The notes beneath the pieces are model-generated. The model saw only the letters and a list, made by a program, of their open reading frames with translations. It had not been told where the DNA came from and searched no databases. A stretch of 64,000 bases of DNA from the NCBI RefSeq assembly GCF_028372415.1, contig NC_092875.1:229685136-229749135 (forward strand), read 5' to 3'. Source of the stretch: Notamacropus eugenii (Eukaryota > Chordata > Mammalia > Diprotodontia > Macropodidae). Numbering within the stretch: the stretch's first letter is position 1; every line of letters starts with the position of its first letter. Below are positions 46,846-59,229 of this stretch, one piece after another. Position numbers and translations under genes: made by a program.

Positions 46846-47390
46846 CAGAAGTAATGTAAGTTAACATTATAACAGCAATAGAGCTGAAAAAGGTGGGAAA
46901 AGTAGATTTTTGATAGATCACTACAGGGTCAGCCAACACAATAGCTCTTTAGTATTTGATCATCCTAAAGACCTTTGAGGAAAGTGTGAAGGAAAACAAC
47001 TAGTGAAAACAACCTTCTTAACAAATAAAAGAAAGCAGATATGACACGAAACAATTGAATTACGTAAATGTCATGTCTACTTAGTTTAATTAATTGATTG
47101 GATATTAATTGGGGGAGGGAAGTCCTTTGTCTGATGAATTCTAGTTTCTATGGAATATTATCAGCCCTGTGTATATTAACTCCAGAATATTCATCTGTAC
47201 TTGGAGGAGCTCAGTGATTCTTGCCATTTTAGCTCATCTCCTTTCCATCCCTAAACCTGTGACATAATACATATTTTTAGAAGTCCTAGACTAACATAGC
47301 TGAATCATTGTGAGGAATGTGAAAATGAGCAGGTAGGACAGATTTAATGCATACATTAATGATTATCTCCAGGGAATGCTATTTTACCTC
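46846..47390. other. Gene-free stretch downstream of CEP76
   Basis: Nothing recognised. No SPIRE1-like exon is visible here or later in the window. Confidence 0.45.
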
Positions 47391-47394
47391 CAGT

Positions 47395-47645
47395 GGTGAT
47401 ACCACATTACATTTTATGATGCTTTACAGTTTTCAAAAGATTTTCACATTATTTAATTTGATCCTTAAAATAATCCTGTTAGGTTTTGCAAGAGAAGTAT
47501 TACTTTCCTTCTGCTTAACAGATGACAGAGTTGGGACTCTCTTTAATTAAAGAGAGTAAGACCAAGGTAAATATCCAGTAAATTGCAGTGATTGTACTAG
47601 AATCTTGGTCTTCTGATCACTAGTCCCTGTTATACCTTGTTACAC
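47395..47645 (-). repeat. MIR-like SINE, reverse
   Basis: Contains gcttaacagatgacagagtt and the reversed body to gatcactagtccctgttat. Weak head. Confidence 0.5.
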
Positions 47646-47769
47646 CCAGATAATCATGATCAAAAGAGGCACTTGAGAAGTTGTGTAGACCTTTTTTAAT
47701 AAAGTCAATAAGAATTTGAATGGTGCAAATGATAGGTTTGACTCTTCTTGTTTCTTCATCTTTAATAGT

Positions 47770-47930
47770 ATTTTAACTTTTTTCAGCTCCATATGAAGAT
47801 AGTTTTCAACATTCATTTTTGTGTAGTTTTGAGCTCCAGATTTTTCTCCTTCCTCTCCCCTTCCCCAAGACAGTAAGCAATATGATATACATTACACATG
47901 TACCATCATGTTAAACATATTTTCACATTT
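47770..47930 (-). mobile_element. L1 3' UTR fragment, reverse
   Basis: Contains agttttcaacattcattttt, ctccttcctctccccttccc, caagacagtaagcaatatga, ttaaacatattttcacattt. Confidence 0.75.
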
Positions 47931-48139
47931 TTGACTCTTCTTGTTTGAACACAGTGTTCATTGTCCTGGGCTCAATTCTACTCATTCTTATTTTAATTTC
48001 ACGTATTAGTCCTCCTCTACTCTTATGTGATTTACTTGAACAGAGGGAGTTTGGCAAGGCTATAACCAAAATATTAGAGGTGCCTATCACCGGGGAAGTA
48101 GTACCACTGAGCCTTTTCAGATCCATAGTCACTGCATAA

Positions 48140-49030
48140 TTATCTGGATGTTTTCAAAGTTTGTCAGAACATGAGTAATATTGAAGATCCTTTAAGTAAT
48201 AAATTGAAAGGCATTATATCTTTTCAAACTAAAGGAAAATTGCTTTTATTTTTCCTTATTTCTACCATTTCTTACTTTCTACCTACCTCTAGAGATTAAT
48301 GATTTAAGTTTTAAAAGCATTAAAATCCCAGAATAATCTTATATTCTAAAATTTCTTTTGGTTTTATTTTTGATTATGACAAGGATCATGATTTAATTTG
48401 TGCTTTTTAAAAAATGAACTGTGTAAATACCTTGCTATGCCCTTTTTTGCACCATTTTTATTGAAAAATTAAATTGAATCTTATTTATGAGAATTGTGAA
48501 TTGCAATTTTAGTAAAATGGGATTTAAGAAATTTCTGCTATACTACCATATGTGACAGTTAAACGAGAAACAGGATTGTTAAATGAAAATTGCCTATTTA
48601 CTTCACACTGAATTCATAACAATCAAAAGATTTGCATATAAATTTTGAAACAACTTAATGTTATCTAATTACAATTAACATATGCAGAGACTATCTTTCA
48701 AGACTTATGCTATCATACCTATGGGCTAACTGTTAACAATCACACATTAACAGATAAAAATTAGTAATATAAGTATATGATAATTAAAAGTGTGTCTGCA
48801 ATTTAAATTCTGGCTTAAGGTAAAATTAATTTGTTTTTTAATACATTAGAGTAGAATGTTAAATGAATGTTAATATGATTGATTATTATTCATTGCAAAA
48901 GCTCATTTGCTTAAAACATTGTACTAGTACATTTCTTGTTCCCAAGCTGACTGCTACTCTACCTCCAACTAGTTCTTTTTCTTTTAAAAAATTAAAGATT
49001 TGCTCATCTTCTGTGCTACTAAAATTGTTC
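48140..49030. other. Gene-free stretch, AT-rich
   Basis: No gene, RNA or nameable repeat seen. Confidence 0.4.
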
Positions 49031-49217
49031 TTCCTATTAATCAAAATATTTTTCTAATTTAATATCTAGTTAATATTTTCCCTTTGATGATCAATAAGTC
49101 ATTTTGAAAAGTATTTGGGTATATAAATACATATGTATATATGTATTATATGTGATAAATACTTTTGTGATATGTGATAAATACTTTTCACCTTAAGGGA
49201 AAAGAAATCAGGGAATT
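49031..49217 (+). repeat. Unnamed short repeat, copy 1
   Basis: Begins ttcctattaatcaaaatatt and ends gaaatcagggaatt. The same sequence, about 15% diverged and with a different AT-rich middle, recurs at 50379-50555. It contains an internal tandem of gtgataaatactttt. Confidence 0.8.
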
Positions 49218-49219
49218 AG

Positions 49220-50195
49220 ATTTTTCTTTTCATTCTGTCTTTAAACCAAAAAAAATGCCAAAAACATTCTCTTGGTTAAAATTGTTGAATGTTATTCTGA
49301 AGTGGAGAATAAGCCAAATAATTCTATTCAGGAGACATTAAGCTCTTACTATGTTCAAGACATTCAGCATGTTTTTATCATGCTGTAAATGCCCTGTCAT
49401 AAGAATGGTAAGCTGTATAACCCAGGAATTTTCAGAAGTATGCACATTGTATTCTCTTCTTCCCAAATAGTTAAGGCTATGCTTGAGACAAGTAAAAGAC
49501 TGTAGACTTTATATTTGAGCTTTTACATTTGAAAATAACACTGCTGATAGAATTATTCTATGCCAAACTTCCCACCATCAGTAGGAGTTAAATGTGAGTT
49601 GTTTATAGTGATTGCTTGAACTGACTCATTCACACTATTTGGTTTATCCTATAGTTTGCTAAGCAAGAAAAGTACCTGAAGTTAACGTATCTGTATTTTG
49701 CTGACACATTTTTTTCTGTGTGCCTTTTATAACAGCCAAGAACTTGTTAGACCCAAAATGAATAGAGAAGATTCTATTTCTAACAATCATTTAACTTAAT
49801 CATTGTAAATAACAACATTACTGTTTGCTACCAAATCATATTTGTAAAATATCTTTAGGTCCTTAACCAAAGGCTAAATAAATTGTAAATCTTTAAAAAA
49901 AATTTTGCAGGTCCATCACATTTTAAAATTGTAAGCTTAATATTGGTCATCAGTGAAACCAAGTAAACTTGATTTACAACTGTTTGTATTTAAATAAATG
50001 AATTTACATGCATAAAATGCTAGTAGCAACTTGTTAGTCACTCCTTTGGAAGCTTCATCTTTCTTTGTCTATTCTTACTGAATTTTCTTTATATGTGGTT
50101 GTAGTTGAAGGGTCCTCTGTTCTTCTAGTTCATCTTTTTTAAAAATTCATCTGTGAAAGGCCTTTCCTGATTTCTTTAAATTCTTTTTATTTATC
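49220..50195. other. Gene-free stretch
   Basis: AT-rich; no exon, RNA gene or nameable repeat. Confidence 0.4.
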
Positions 50196-50199
50196 TTAA

Positions 50200-50960
50200 T
50201 TACATTACACTTTCTATGACTATTGATATTCTGCAATTTATTTAGCCATTCCCCTATTGTTGGACCATGGGTCACTTGCAGTTTTTTTACATTAGTAATA
50301 ATGTTGTTATAAATATCTTTGGGTAGATAACACTTATTTTTCTTTTTGATAAAATTCTCATGCTGTATTCCCAGTAATTCCTGTTAATCAAAATATTTTT
50401 CTAATGCAATATCTAGTAATATATTCCCTTTGATAATTACTAAGTCATTTTTAAAAGTATGTGTGTATATAAATATCTATGCATATATATATTTGTATAC
50501 ATATACACATGTGATAAATACTTTTCATCTTCAGGGAAAAGAAATCAGGGAATTTCCAGTAATGTTGATGGAATCATTGAGTCAAAGGGTTAATTGTTTT
50601 ATAACTTTTGCTGCAGCCTGCAAAATTGCTTTCCAAAAAGATTCAGCTGGCTTAGTAATTTTACCAGCGTGAATGAGTGTGCCTGTTTCACTATAATCTG
50701 TCAACATTTCAATTACTAATTTTTACCAATTTGAGGAATGTGAAGATGGGACTTCCGTGTTGCTTGAATTTGCAATTCTTTAATTGTTAGTGAGACTAAG
50801 CATTTTTCCAAGTGATTGCTCACAGTTTCTGGGGTGTTTTTTGGTAAGTTCTGTATACCCTTTGGCCATTTATTTATTCGAAACTATGTTGTTTTTGAAT
50901 GATAGATGTCAAGTTTTTAATTTACCATATTTGATGCAAATTTTTTTCCAACCTCGTTTT
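50200..50960 (-). mobile_element. L1 3' region, reverse, interrupted
   Basis: Contains atttagccattcccctattg, ttggaccatgggtcacttgc, ataatgttgttataaatatc, gagtcaaagggttaattg, caaaattgctttccaaaaag. Interrupted at 50379-50555 by the unnamed repeat. Confidence 0.78.
50379..50555 (+). mobile_element. Unnamed short element, copy 2, inside L1
   Basis: Flanked by ccagtaat at 50371-50378 and 50556-50563. Without it and one flank copy the L1 reads on continuously. Eight-base duplications fit hAT-type transposition. The end sequences (ttcctgttaatc and, reversed, aattccctgatttc) are only weakly inverted, so the class is uncertain. Confidence 0.65.
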
Positions 50961-51839
50961 TCTTTTTATTGTTGCCACATGTTTTTCAGACTAATCTGTA
51001 TTTGATTTGAAAGAGAAGTGTCTATTATATTTAGCTTCAAGAGGAATGTTAAAGTTATTTATGCTAGAATTTTGTTATATTAAATCTTGCACAAAACAAG
51101 AAAATTGGGCCTTCTAACTTTATTTTGTGAGATTTGGATATGATATAAAGTAAATTGGCTTGTATTTATTAAACTTGTCCTTAGTGTTGAAAGATTTGTA
51201 ATGCTGAGTAAAAAAATTGTCACTTTCTGACATAAAGATTTTGTTAATTTTAAAATGTGTAACTCATGATATTTATTATTAAATGGTAAAAGAAATGTAA
51301 TTACTTGGATTCCAAAGAATTTTGAATTTATAAGTGTTATATACATGCTGTCATTTCCCCCAGAACCTAGGTATTTATGACATCACTCTCTTGTTGCATA
51401 TTTAGAAGATAACCCTAACAAGTTAGGTTTTGGTAACCTTTAGACAAGATGATGAACTATGCTAGGGAAGAATGAATATATAGCTAGTTGATTCATATTA
51501 CCTAAATGTCAATCTATAGTGAAGTCTCTAGTGGCATGACACAGCGTTCTTACTTTAATCATGAACATTTTCATTAATGACTTGGGTGAAGACATGGCTT
51601 GTTTATCAAATCTGTGGAAATATAGCATTTTTTTAATATGACAAAGCCAGGATCTGAGAAGGTCTGGACAGTCTGGAATGATTAGTTAAATCTCATCATA
51701 TGAAATTTAATAATGGTAAGTATAGCCTGTACTTAATTAAAAATAGCAATTGCAAAAATACAGGATAGATTATCATAAATATTTTGGAGAAAATGTCTCT
51801 TTTGATAAGGGAAAGTGATCATTTGCCTTTCTTTTGAGG

Positions 51840-52143
51840 TGGGGAGAATTATTTATTAGCATTCATTTTGTAAAAATTTTAGGTTCCAAATTCTCTCCTT
51901 CCAGCCCCTCACTCACTCATTGAGAAGGTAAGCAAGATAGTAATTATACATGTGAAGTCATGCAAAACATTTCTGTATTATCCATGTTGGCCACCTCCCC
52001 ACAAAAAGCAAGAAAAATAGATGAAAAAAATTGTGCTTCAATTTGCACTCAGTTAATTGATTCTAGCTTTTTTTTTGTCATGAGTCCTTCAGAATTCTCT
52101 TGGATCACATTGTATTGATCAAAGTAGCTAAGTCTTTCACAGT
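51840..52143 (-). mobile_element. L1 3' UTR fragment, reverse (older, host of next L1)
   Basis: Contains aggttccaaattctctcctt, gtcatgcaaaacatttctgt, ttgtgcttcaatttgcactc, catgagtccttcagaattct. Confidence 0.7.
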
Positions 52144-52157
52144 GATCATTTAACTTT

Positions 52158-52811
52158 TTAAAAAAATATTTATTTTTAGTTTACAACATTCAGTTTCACA
52201 AGCTTTTGAGTTTTAAATTTTCTCACCCTCCTTCCCCTACCCCCTTCCCCAAGACAGTGTGCAATCTGATATAGGCTCTATATATACATTCATATTAAGC
52301 ATGTTTTCACATTATTCATGTTGTAAAGAAGAATCATAACCAATGGAACGAACCACAATAAAGAAGAAACAAAACAAAACAAAAGAGAGCAAACAGTAAA
52401 CTTCAGTCTGCATTCAGACTTTGCAATTCTTTCTTTGAATGTGAATAGCATTTTCTCTCATGATCCTTTTGAAGTTGTCTTAGAACCTTGCATTGCTGAG
52501 AAGAGCCATGTCTATCAAAGTTAGTCATCACGCAATGTGGCTTTAACTGTACAATATTCTGATTCTGTTCCCTTCACTCAGCCTCAGTTTTTCTGAAGTC
52601 CATCTGCTCCTCATTTCTTATAGCACAAAAGTATTCCATTACATTCACATACCACAACTTGTTCAGCCATTCCCCAATTGATGGGCATCCCTTCAATTTC
52701 CAATTGTTTGCCATCACAAAAAGAGCTACGATATTTTTGTACGTGTGGGTCCTTTTCCCATTTGTATAATTTCTTTGGGATACAGCCTTAGAAATGGTAT
52801 TGTTGGGTTAA
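52158..52811 (-). mobile_element. L1 3' end, reverse, with perfect 14-bp target duplication
   Basis: Contains gtttacaacattcagtttca, ccccttccccaagacagtgt, ggctctatatatacattcat, gttcagccattccccaattg, atgggcatcccttcaatttc. The reversed A-rich tail is at the left. Flanked by gatcatttaacttt at 52144-52157 and 52812-52825 without a mismatch. Confidence 0.9.
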
Positions 52812-53109
52812 GATCATTTAACTTTCAATAAATATTAAGTACCATATGTAGAAAATGAAAAGATAATTATTTGCCCTCAAGACATTTACAATCTTATAAT
52901 AACATATAGTGCTTTAAGGTTTATAAAACTCTGCTGACAGTAACTCTGAGGTGACACGTGATCAATATTGTCTAATTTAACATCAGTCTCTAAAACAACA
53001 GGGGTAGGTATGATGTTTCAATTAAGAATTTTTTACAAAAGATATTTGAAGTTTGACTAAGCTATGAGTTTTAATGTACATAGGATTGTTAAACACTTTA
53101 TCCATTGTT

Positions 53110-53325
53110 GGGGACAATGAAGAAAAAGCATTAGACGTGGAATCAGGAGAGAGCTGGTTTCAACTCCCACCTGTGACACAGACAATTCATTTAATTTCTT
53201 TTGACCTTCAGTTTCCTCATCTATAAGAAAAAAAGTACCTACCTGTAGTACTTGAGGATGATTGTGAGGAGCAAATGAGATCACTTTGTGAAGTGCTTTG
53301 TTAACCTTGAAACACTATGTTAATT
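53110..53325 (+). repeat. MIR-family SINE
   Basis: Contains gcattagacgtggaatcagg, gaccttcagtttcctcatct, aggatgattgtgaggagcaa, gtgaagtgctttgttaacct. Confidence 0.72.
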
Positions 53326-53734
53326 GTCTTTACTATTTGCCTGACCCACTTAAACTTAGAATCATAACTTAGGTCATAACTTCTTAAATGTTTTTATTTC
53401 TAAATTTCTGGTGCACTCAGGTAAGTGTCTGTTAGTAGCAACTTGGGCTGTATCCGTGCAACTTTTTTTGCTCAGTAGAGCTCAATCAGCCTATTTACAC
53501 CATGAAGCATGAAGAGAATGACAAAAATTGTAGGTAAATGAGCTTTAATGCCTTTTCAATGATGTTATAAAAAGAAAACACCTGCTAAATTTGGATCTGG
53601 CCCAAAACGACATGAGCCAATTTCTAAAGGATTTTCCAAGCACTTTTAAAAATGCTGTTTTGATTTGGTTTGAATGATAATTCCAGTGTCAGAAAAATAA
53701 CACAAATTGGTGAGGCCTCAAGGTCACAAGACCA

Positions 53735-55165
53735 TCAATAAATATTATGTACCTAATATGTGCCATGCGCTCTCTGTGGGGACACATAAAAAGGGAAAAA
53801 ATGAAAACAAAACAAAAAAATCATCCCTACCCTCAAGTCGCCCACAGTCTGAGTCAGACAAGCAAACCAACATGCACAAACATGACATATATAGGAACTA
53901 AGAAGGCACTAGAATCAAGAGGAGTTGGAAAAGGCTTCCTGTAGAAGATGGGTTTTTGAGTTAGGACCTGAAGTTAGGTAAGACAATAACAGGAGATGAG
54001 GAGGAGAACATTTCAGGTATAGTAGCCAGAGGAAATACCCAGAGCCAAGAAATGGAATGTCTTGTTCATGGAAGAGCAAGTGGGCCAGAGTTACTGGATT
54101 GAAGAGTGTGGCAGGGAGTAAGATTCCTACTGGAAAGGTAGGAGGGAATTAGTTTATACCAAAAAGGATTTTGTACTTGATCTTGGAGGCTTTAGGGAGC
54201 CACTGGAGTTTATTAAGTGGGGGAGAGTAGGGTGGAAGGGGAAGAGGTTGAGGGCAGGGTGTGATATGGTCAGATCTGTGCTTTAGAAAATCACTTTGGT
54301 GATTGAATATAGGATGATTTGGAGTAAAGAGAGACTTGAGGCAAACAATTTCAGTAGTCCACAAGTGAGTTGATGAGGGCCTGGACCAGAGTGATGACAG
54401 CATTAGAATCCCAAGAGAAAGGGATATATTCGAGAGATGTTGCATAAGTGAAATCAGCAGAACTTGGCATCAGATTGAATATGAGGAGTGAGATATAGTA
54501 AGCAATAGAGGTTGACTCTTAGGTTATGAGCCTGGGGAGCTAGAAGGTTAGTGAATGAATGATGGTGAATGTGAATAAATGCATTCAGTAATAGGGACAT
54601 TAGGATGGGTGAGAAGTTGAGAGGAAAAGATAATGAGTTTGGTTTTGGATCTGTTGAGTTTAAGATGTCTACTGGACATCTAGTTCAAAATGTCTGAAAG
54701 GTAAAGATGCAAGATTGGAGATCAGAAAAGAGGTTGGTGAGAATCTTTAGCAAAGAAGTGGAAGATGGGATCACCAAAGGAAGTAGTATGGAGGGGAAAG
54801 TGATGAGGGTTCAGAACAGAGCCCTGGGGGACACGTGGTTAGAAAGTGTGTTCTGGATAAGAATACAGCAAAAGGAATGGACAAAGAGCAGTCAGATAAG
54901 AGGAGAATGAGGGAAGAGTGGTACCCTAAAAACCTGGAGAGAAAAGAGTATCAAGGCAGACAGAATGATCAGCGGTGTCAAAAGCTACAGAGAGGTTGTT
55001 GAGAATGAATATTGAGAAAAGGCCATAGGATTTAGCAACTAAGAGATCAATGGTACCTGGAGAGAGCAGTTTAGGTAGAAAGATAAGGTTGGAAGCAAGA
55101 TTATCAGAGGTGAAGAGGAGAGGGAGAGGAGAAAAAGTGGAAGCAGCTTAACCACAAAGGGCAGA
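53735..55165 (-). mobile_element. L2 LINE, reverse, about 1.4 kb
   Basis: Runs from the reversed 3' tail (aatatgtgccatgcgctctc, ccctaccctcaagtcgccca) through ggaaaaggcttcctgtagaa to the RT (ggttttggatctgttgagtt, gttcagaacagagccctggg). On the minus strand near 54,180-54,200 it reads LNKLQWLPKASKIK, the L2 LLKTLQWLP-S-R-K block. Many breaks; old. Confidence 0.82.
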
Positions 55166-55169
55166 AGAT

Positions 55170-57480
55170 AGAAGATAACAGTTAATAAGTATGGAGTGAA
55201 AAATGAGTGAACTTGGGAGAAAATACTTCACTACAAAAATGGGAGGTTGGGAATAATTTCTTTATCAGTGGCAGTATTCTGACCTGAAGGGGAGCATTGT
55301 GTCCTCCCTGGTAAGCTTGGTAGGCGTAAGCACTAGTAGCTCTCTTCACCAAAGAGGATGAGGGGTTTTTAGATTCCAAAAGGCAGCGCTAACCATGTAA
55401 ACTCAGACCTGAGTTGACTGGGGGTGCTTTACCTAAAATAAAGTCCCTGAGTTCTGACTGGACAATTACCTCTTATTCTTGCAAATCTAGGCATGTGATT
55501 ATTCAAGTACAGGGGCTCTACTCACTTTCATCAAATAAATTCCGCTAAGACTTTCTGCAAGAACCAATCAGGGACACGTCCAGTTCCAGTTGTTGCCATT
55601 TGCTGTTTCATGTTTCACGGGGATCAGTAATGCTTTGTAAAACCCTCAGCCACTGTACGCAAATAACTAGACTTTCATAGGCTCCTCAGAAATTATCATA
55701 TAATCCATGGTCCCCAAGTAGAGCCTACTAGTAAAACAGTCATCTTAAAGACACACTCTCCTGGTGAGGAAAGGTTGAAGCTTCAGTGTATTATGTCATG
55801 GTTTTTTGTTTTTGTTTTTTTAATTGATCTTTGTAACCAGCATGGAGATATGCTCAGGTTCCTGAGTTGTTGGATTCCATGGGTGCCTAGCTTTAAGGAC
55901 ACAATGATAGTCTAATTCCATATAGCTCCTTTTCTCCTTGCTCTGACTACAGCCTAGCTTTTCTCTTTTTCTCCATTACTCCATCCATTGCCAAACACAT
56001 CTTTTTTTTTTAACCCTCCTTCCTCTCAGAAAATTCTCTAACAATGAGAGTTCTTGACTCATGGTGTAGTTTCTCTAGATGCAAATTGATAGATAGGCAT
56101 TTTGAAGAACTGTAGGAAATTCTCCCAGTGGTTGATAATTTCTGGTCCCCAGGCATCATAGGAAATAAAGTCCCAGGAAATTTCCTTCCTTTGCTATATA
56201 TTTTATATCCTCCCCCAATTAAAAAAATTGTAGTCTTTGCAAATCACACTGGTGATCAGGCATATCACATTATAAATTATCCATAAATTTGCATATTGCA
56301 TAATCAATATGTGCAGATACATATTATATAACATTCAAATCAGACTGGCATGCATCATCACCACTACCACCACCTATGCAGGCAGATGTGCTCCGGAGGC
56401 TGGATCTATCTTAGCAAGCTTTTCTAGCCCTAAAGAGGTCACCAATATGAGATTTCCTACTCATCTAGATTTTAATTGGAATCCTCTCCATATGAACTAA
56501 TATCCAACTATCTACTTGCAACTGGTAGATTTGCATTTCTTCAATATCATTACTTCCTTGAGTGTTCATTGCTCCTGATCTGATCTCTAGGGAATCCAAC
56601 TAACACCCTAATGGAAGCAGGTGGTTGTGATGTGCCATCTTGTCAAGCCCCTATCTCCTTGCTGGGCTATTTTGTAGACTAGTGTTTCTTTCAGCTTTTT
56701 GACTTTGGGTGGCTCACCACCAGTCTGACCTCTTGTGTTTTACCTAGACACAGAGGTTTCATAGCAGTACTTTGTCACCTAGCTGGAGTTTCTGGCAGCT
56801 AATTCAAATGTCAGGCTATTTCTAGATTTTCCCTGAACTTCTGAATTATGGGCATAGCTAAGCCTAAGGCCTCCTTCACCTCTCTCTCATCTGGAGGATG
56901 TACTTGCTTGTGAATCTCCATGTCTTCTCCAGCTGCCAAAACTACAAAGCACAGATCAGTAAGGAGATGTGGCACTTGCCCAAACACCGGCAATTACTAT
57001 GGCTTCGTTCTTGAAAGAATGTACGTTCACTGGCAAGGACACATGGTGACTCCATTGAGGTATCTGCTCAGCCTTCTGGGTCCTCAACAAATTCAACTTG
57101 TGTGCAATAAAAATGCTGCGGCTTTAAGTCTCCATGAGGATTAAAAAATATACTTCTAAACATCTGGATTCCTGTAAAATTGAAAGCTACCCCTATATAG
57201 TTTACTTTCAAAGATCACAACTTGACCAAGATTCATCCTTGCAGGAAAGCTACGAGAAATATACCTAGACTATGTAGACACCTGGTTGGGAGCTAGGTTT
57301 ATATGCATCATATTGAATTTTCTGCCTTTGTTAAAGTTGTTATTCCTAATCCCTTAAAAGACAAGAAGGTTATACACAACATCTCCAATGCTTGTTTATC
57401 CTCTCCAGTTAGTCAATTCCAGTCAAATTCACTTTCCTGTGAACACAATGAACTCAGGACTCATTCTTCTCACATGACCT
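55170..57480. other. Unassigned 2.3 kb stretch
   Basis: I could not name any gene or repeat here. It is less AT-rich than its surroundings, with CCAAT-like (aaccaatcaggg, 55,561) and AATAAA-like motifs. A 60-codon minus frame at 56811-56993 has no homologue that I recognise. Its position, downstream in reverse of the gypsy-like remnant at 59.2-60.2 kb, leaves open that it holds more of that fossil. Confidence 0.35.
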
Positions 57481-57484
57481 AATG

Positions 57485-57665
57485 TATAGAGGACAGGACT
57501 TAATGTAAAAAAGACCTGGATTTGAACTCTTCTTCCTCTGATACCTACTAGCTGTGTGACCACGGACAAGTCACAACTTCTTTGAGCCTCTATATCCTCA
57601 TTTGTGAAATTGGAATAAAAATACCTGTAGGATCTACATTAAAGTTTGTTGAGTCTCAACAGAGA
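57485..57665 (+). repeat. MIR-family SINE
   Basis: Contains aaaaagacctggatttgaac, agctgtgtgaccacggacaa, gtcacaacttctttgagcct. Confidence 0.75.
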
Positions 57666-57702
57666 TGATGTACATAGAACACTTTGCAGCTGGTCTTCAA
57701 AG

Positions 57703-58209
57703 CAAAGGTTCTTAATCTAGGGTCTATGAACTTGGTTTTTAAATAAAAAATTTTGATAACTATATTTCAGTACAATAGGTTTCCTTTTAGTCTTGGGTTA
57801 TTCATGTCAGCTCCCTTCTCCCATTGCTGACTTCCTCCTAGAATCTCCATCTTCAGGAAAGGTCCAGACCAGTCATCCTTCGTTCCTCTACTGGTTCTGC
57901 TTGGACTCTCCAGATACTCACCACCATACATCCCTGCAGATATTCTCCTCCTTCCTCACCCTCATCCCTGGCTTTTCATCTCCTTTTCATGGGTTGTCTT
58001 TCTCCATTAGAATTTCCCCTTCATAAGTGCAGGGACTGTCTTTCTTTTTGCTTGTATTTGTATCCCTAGTGCTTAGCATAAGTGCCTGGAACATAGGAAG
58101 CACTTAATAAATGTTCGTTGTCATAAAAATATTATTCTGAGGAGTCCATAGGCTTCACCAAACTACCAAAGGGGTCCATGACACACAAAAAAGTGTTGAG
58201 AACCCCTAC
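57703..58209. mobile_element. hAT-like MITE split by an L2 fragment
   Basis: Left end caaaggttcttaatctaggg, right end gttgagaacccctac, near-inverted. Flanked by cttcaaag (57695-57702) and cttaaagg (58210-58217). Interior before the end reads ccaaaggggtccatgacaca, as in the 31.9 kb copy. Confidence 0.65.
57791..58124 (+). mobile_element. L2 LINE 3' region inside the MITE
   Basis: Contains ttcataagtgcagggactgt, gtatccctagtgcttagcat, aagcacttaataaatgttcg. The MITE sequence resumes at about 58,125. Confidence 0.72.
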
Positions 58210-58499
58210 CTTAAAGGTTTGCTTGTATTTTTTATACATATTTCTCATAATTTCTCAATTATCTCCAAAAGGTATAGTCCAAATTGTTGCCTTTTTCATA
58301 TCTGTTTTTGGTTCTTCTCTACCTATGGGTGAGATCTTGAAGAGGATTTATAACAATGACTTTTGTTACTGTTTGTGTTGTTTAATACTTTATTGATGGC
58401 CTTTTCATCCTTTTAAAAAAATCATCACTTCCTACCGACTCTCCATCCCCCATAGTGTCCACACTTGTAACAAGTTAAATCAAAACGGCATAGTTCTGC

Positions 58500-59215
58500 C
58501 CAAGGGCAATCAAACCACGCATACCTTTTGATCCAGCAATACTTCTACTAGGTCTGTATCCAAAGAGATCGTAGAAAAGGAAAAAGGGCTTACATATACA
58601 CATATATTTATAGCAGCTCTTTTTGTGGTGGCAAAAGAATTGGAAATGGAGGAGATGCCCATCAATTGAGAAATGGCTGAACAAGTTGTGGTATATGAAT
58701 GCAATGGAATACTATTGTTGTATGAGGAATGATAAGCAGGTGGATTTCAGAAAAACTTGAAAAGACCTTACATGAACTGATGCTGAGTGAAGTGAGCAGA
58801 ATCAGGAGAACATTGTACACAAGAACAGTAACATTATGTGATGATCAACTATGATTGACTTAGCTCTTCTCAGCAATGCAATGATCTGAGAAAATTCCAA
58901 AAGACTCATGATGGAAAGTGCTGTCCACATCCAGAGAAAGAACTAAGGGAGTCTGAATTCAGATTGAAGCATGCTATTTTCGCTTTTGGGGGGTTTTTTT
59001 CATGCCTTTTTTTGTTCTGTTTCTCCTTTCACAGCATGACTAGCGTTTTACATGACTGTACATATATAATCTTTATCAGATTATTTGCTGTCTTGGGGAT
59101 TGGGGTGGGGACAGAGGGAGGGAGAAAAATTTGAAACTCAAAATCTTATTAAAAATGAAGGTTGAAAATTGTCTTTACACATAACTGGGAAATAAAATAT
59201 TATCAAGAAGAAAAG
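58500..59215 (+). mobile_element. L1 3' UTR, forward
   Basis: Contains gatgcccatcaattgagaaa, tggctgaacaagttgtggta, gatttcagaaaaacttgaaa, actgatgctgagtgaagtga, ccacatccagagaaagaact and the final aactgggaaataaaatatta. A complete-looking 3' end of the marsupial L1. Confidence 0.88.
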
Positions 59216-59229
59216 GAAAAATTGCATAG

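Noticed and set aside
47945-48139. 64-codon hydrophobic frame
   Set aside because: No known homologue, no splice or promoter context; looks like accidental AT-rich membrane-like sequence.
56811-56993. 60-codon minus frame with charged helix-like sequence
   Set aside because: Not recognisable as any host gene; short and without support. Left as unassigned, possibly part of a fossil element.
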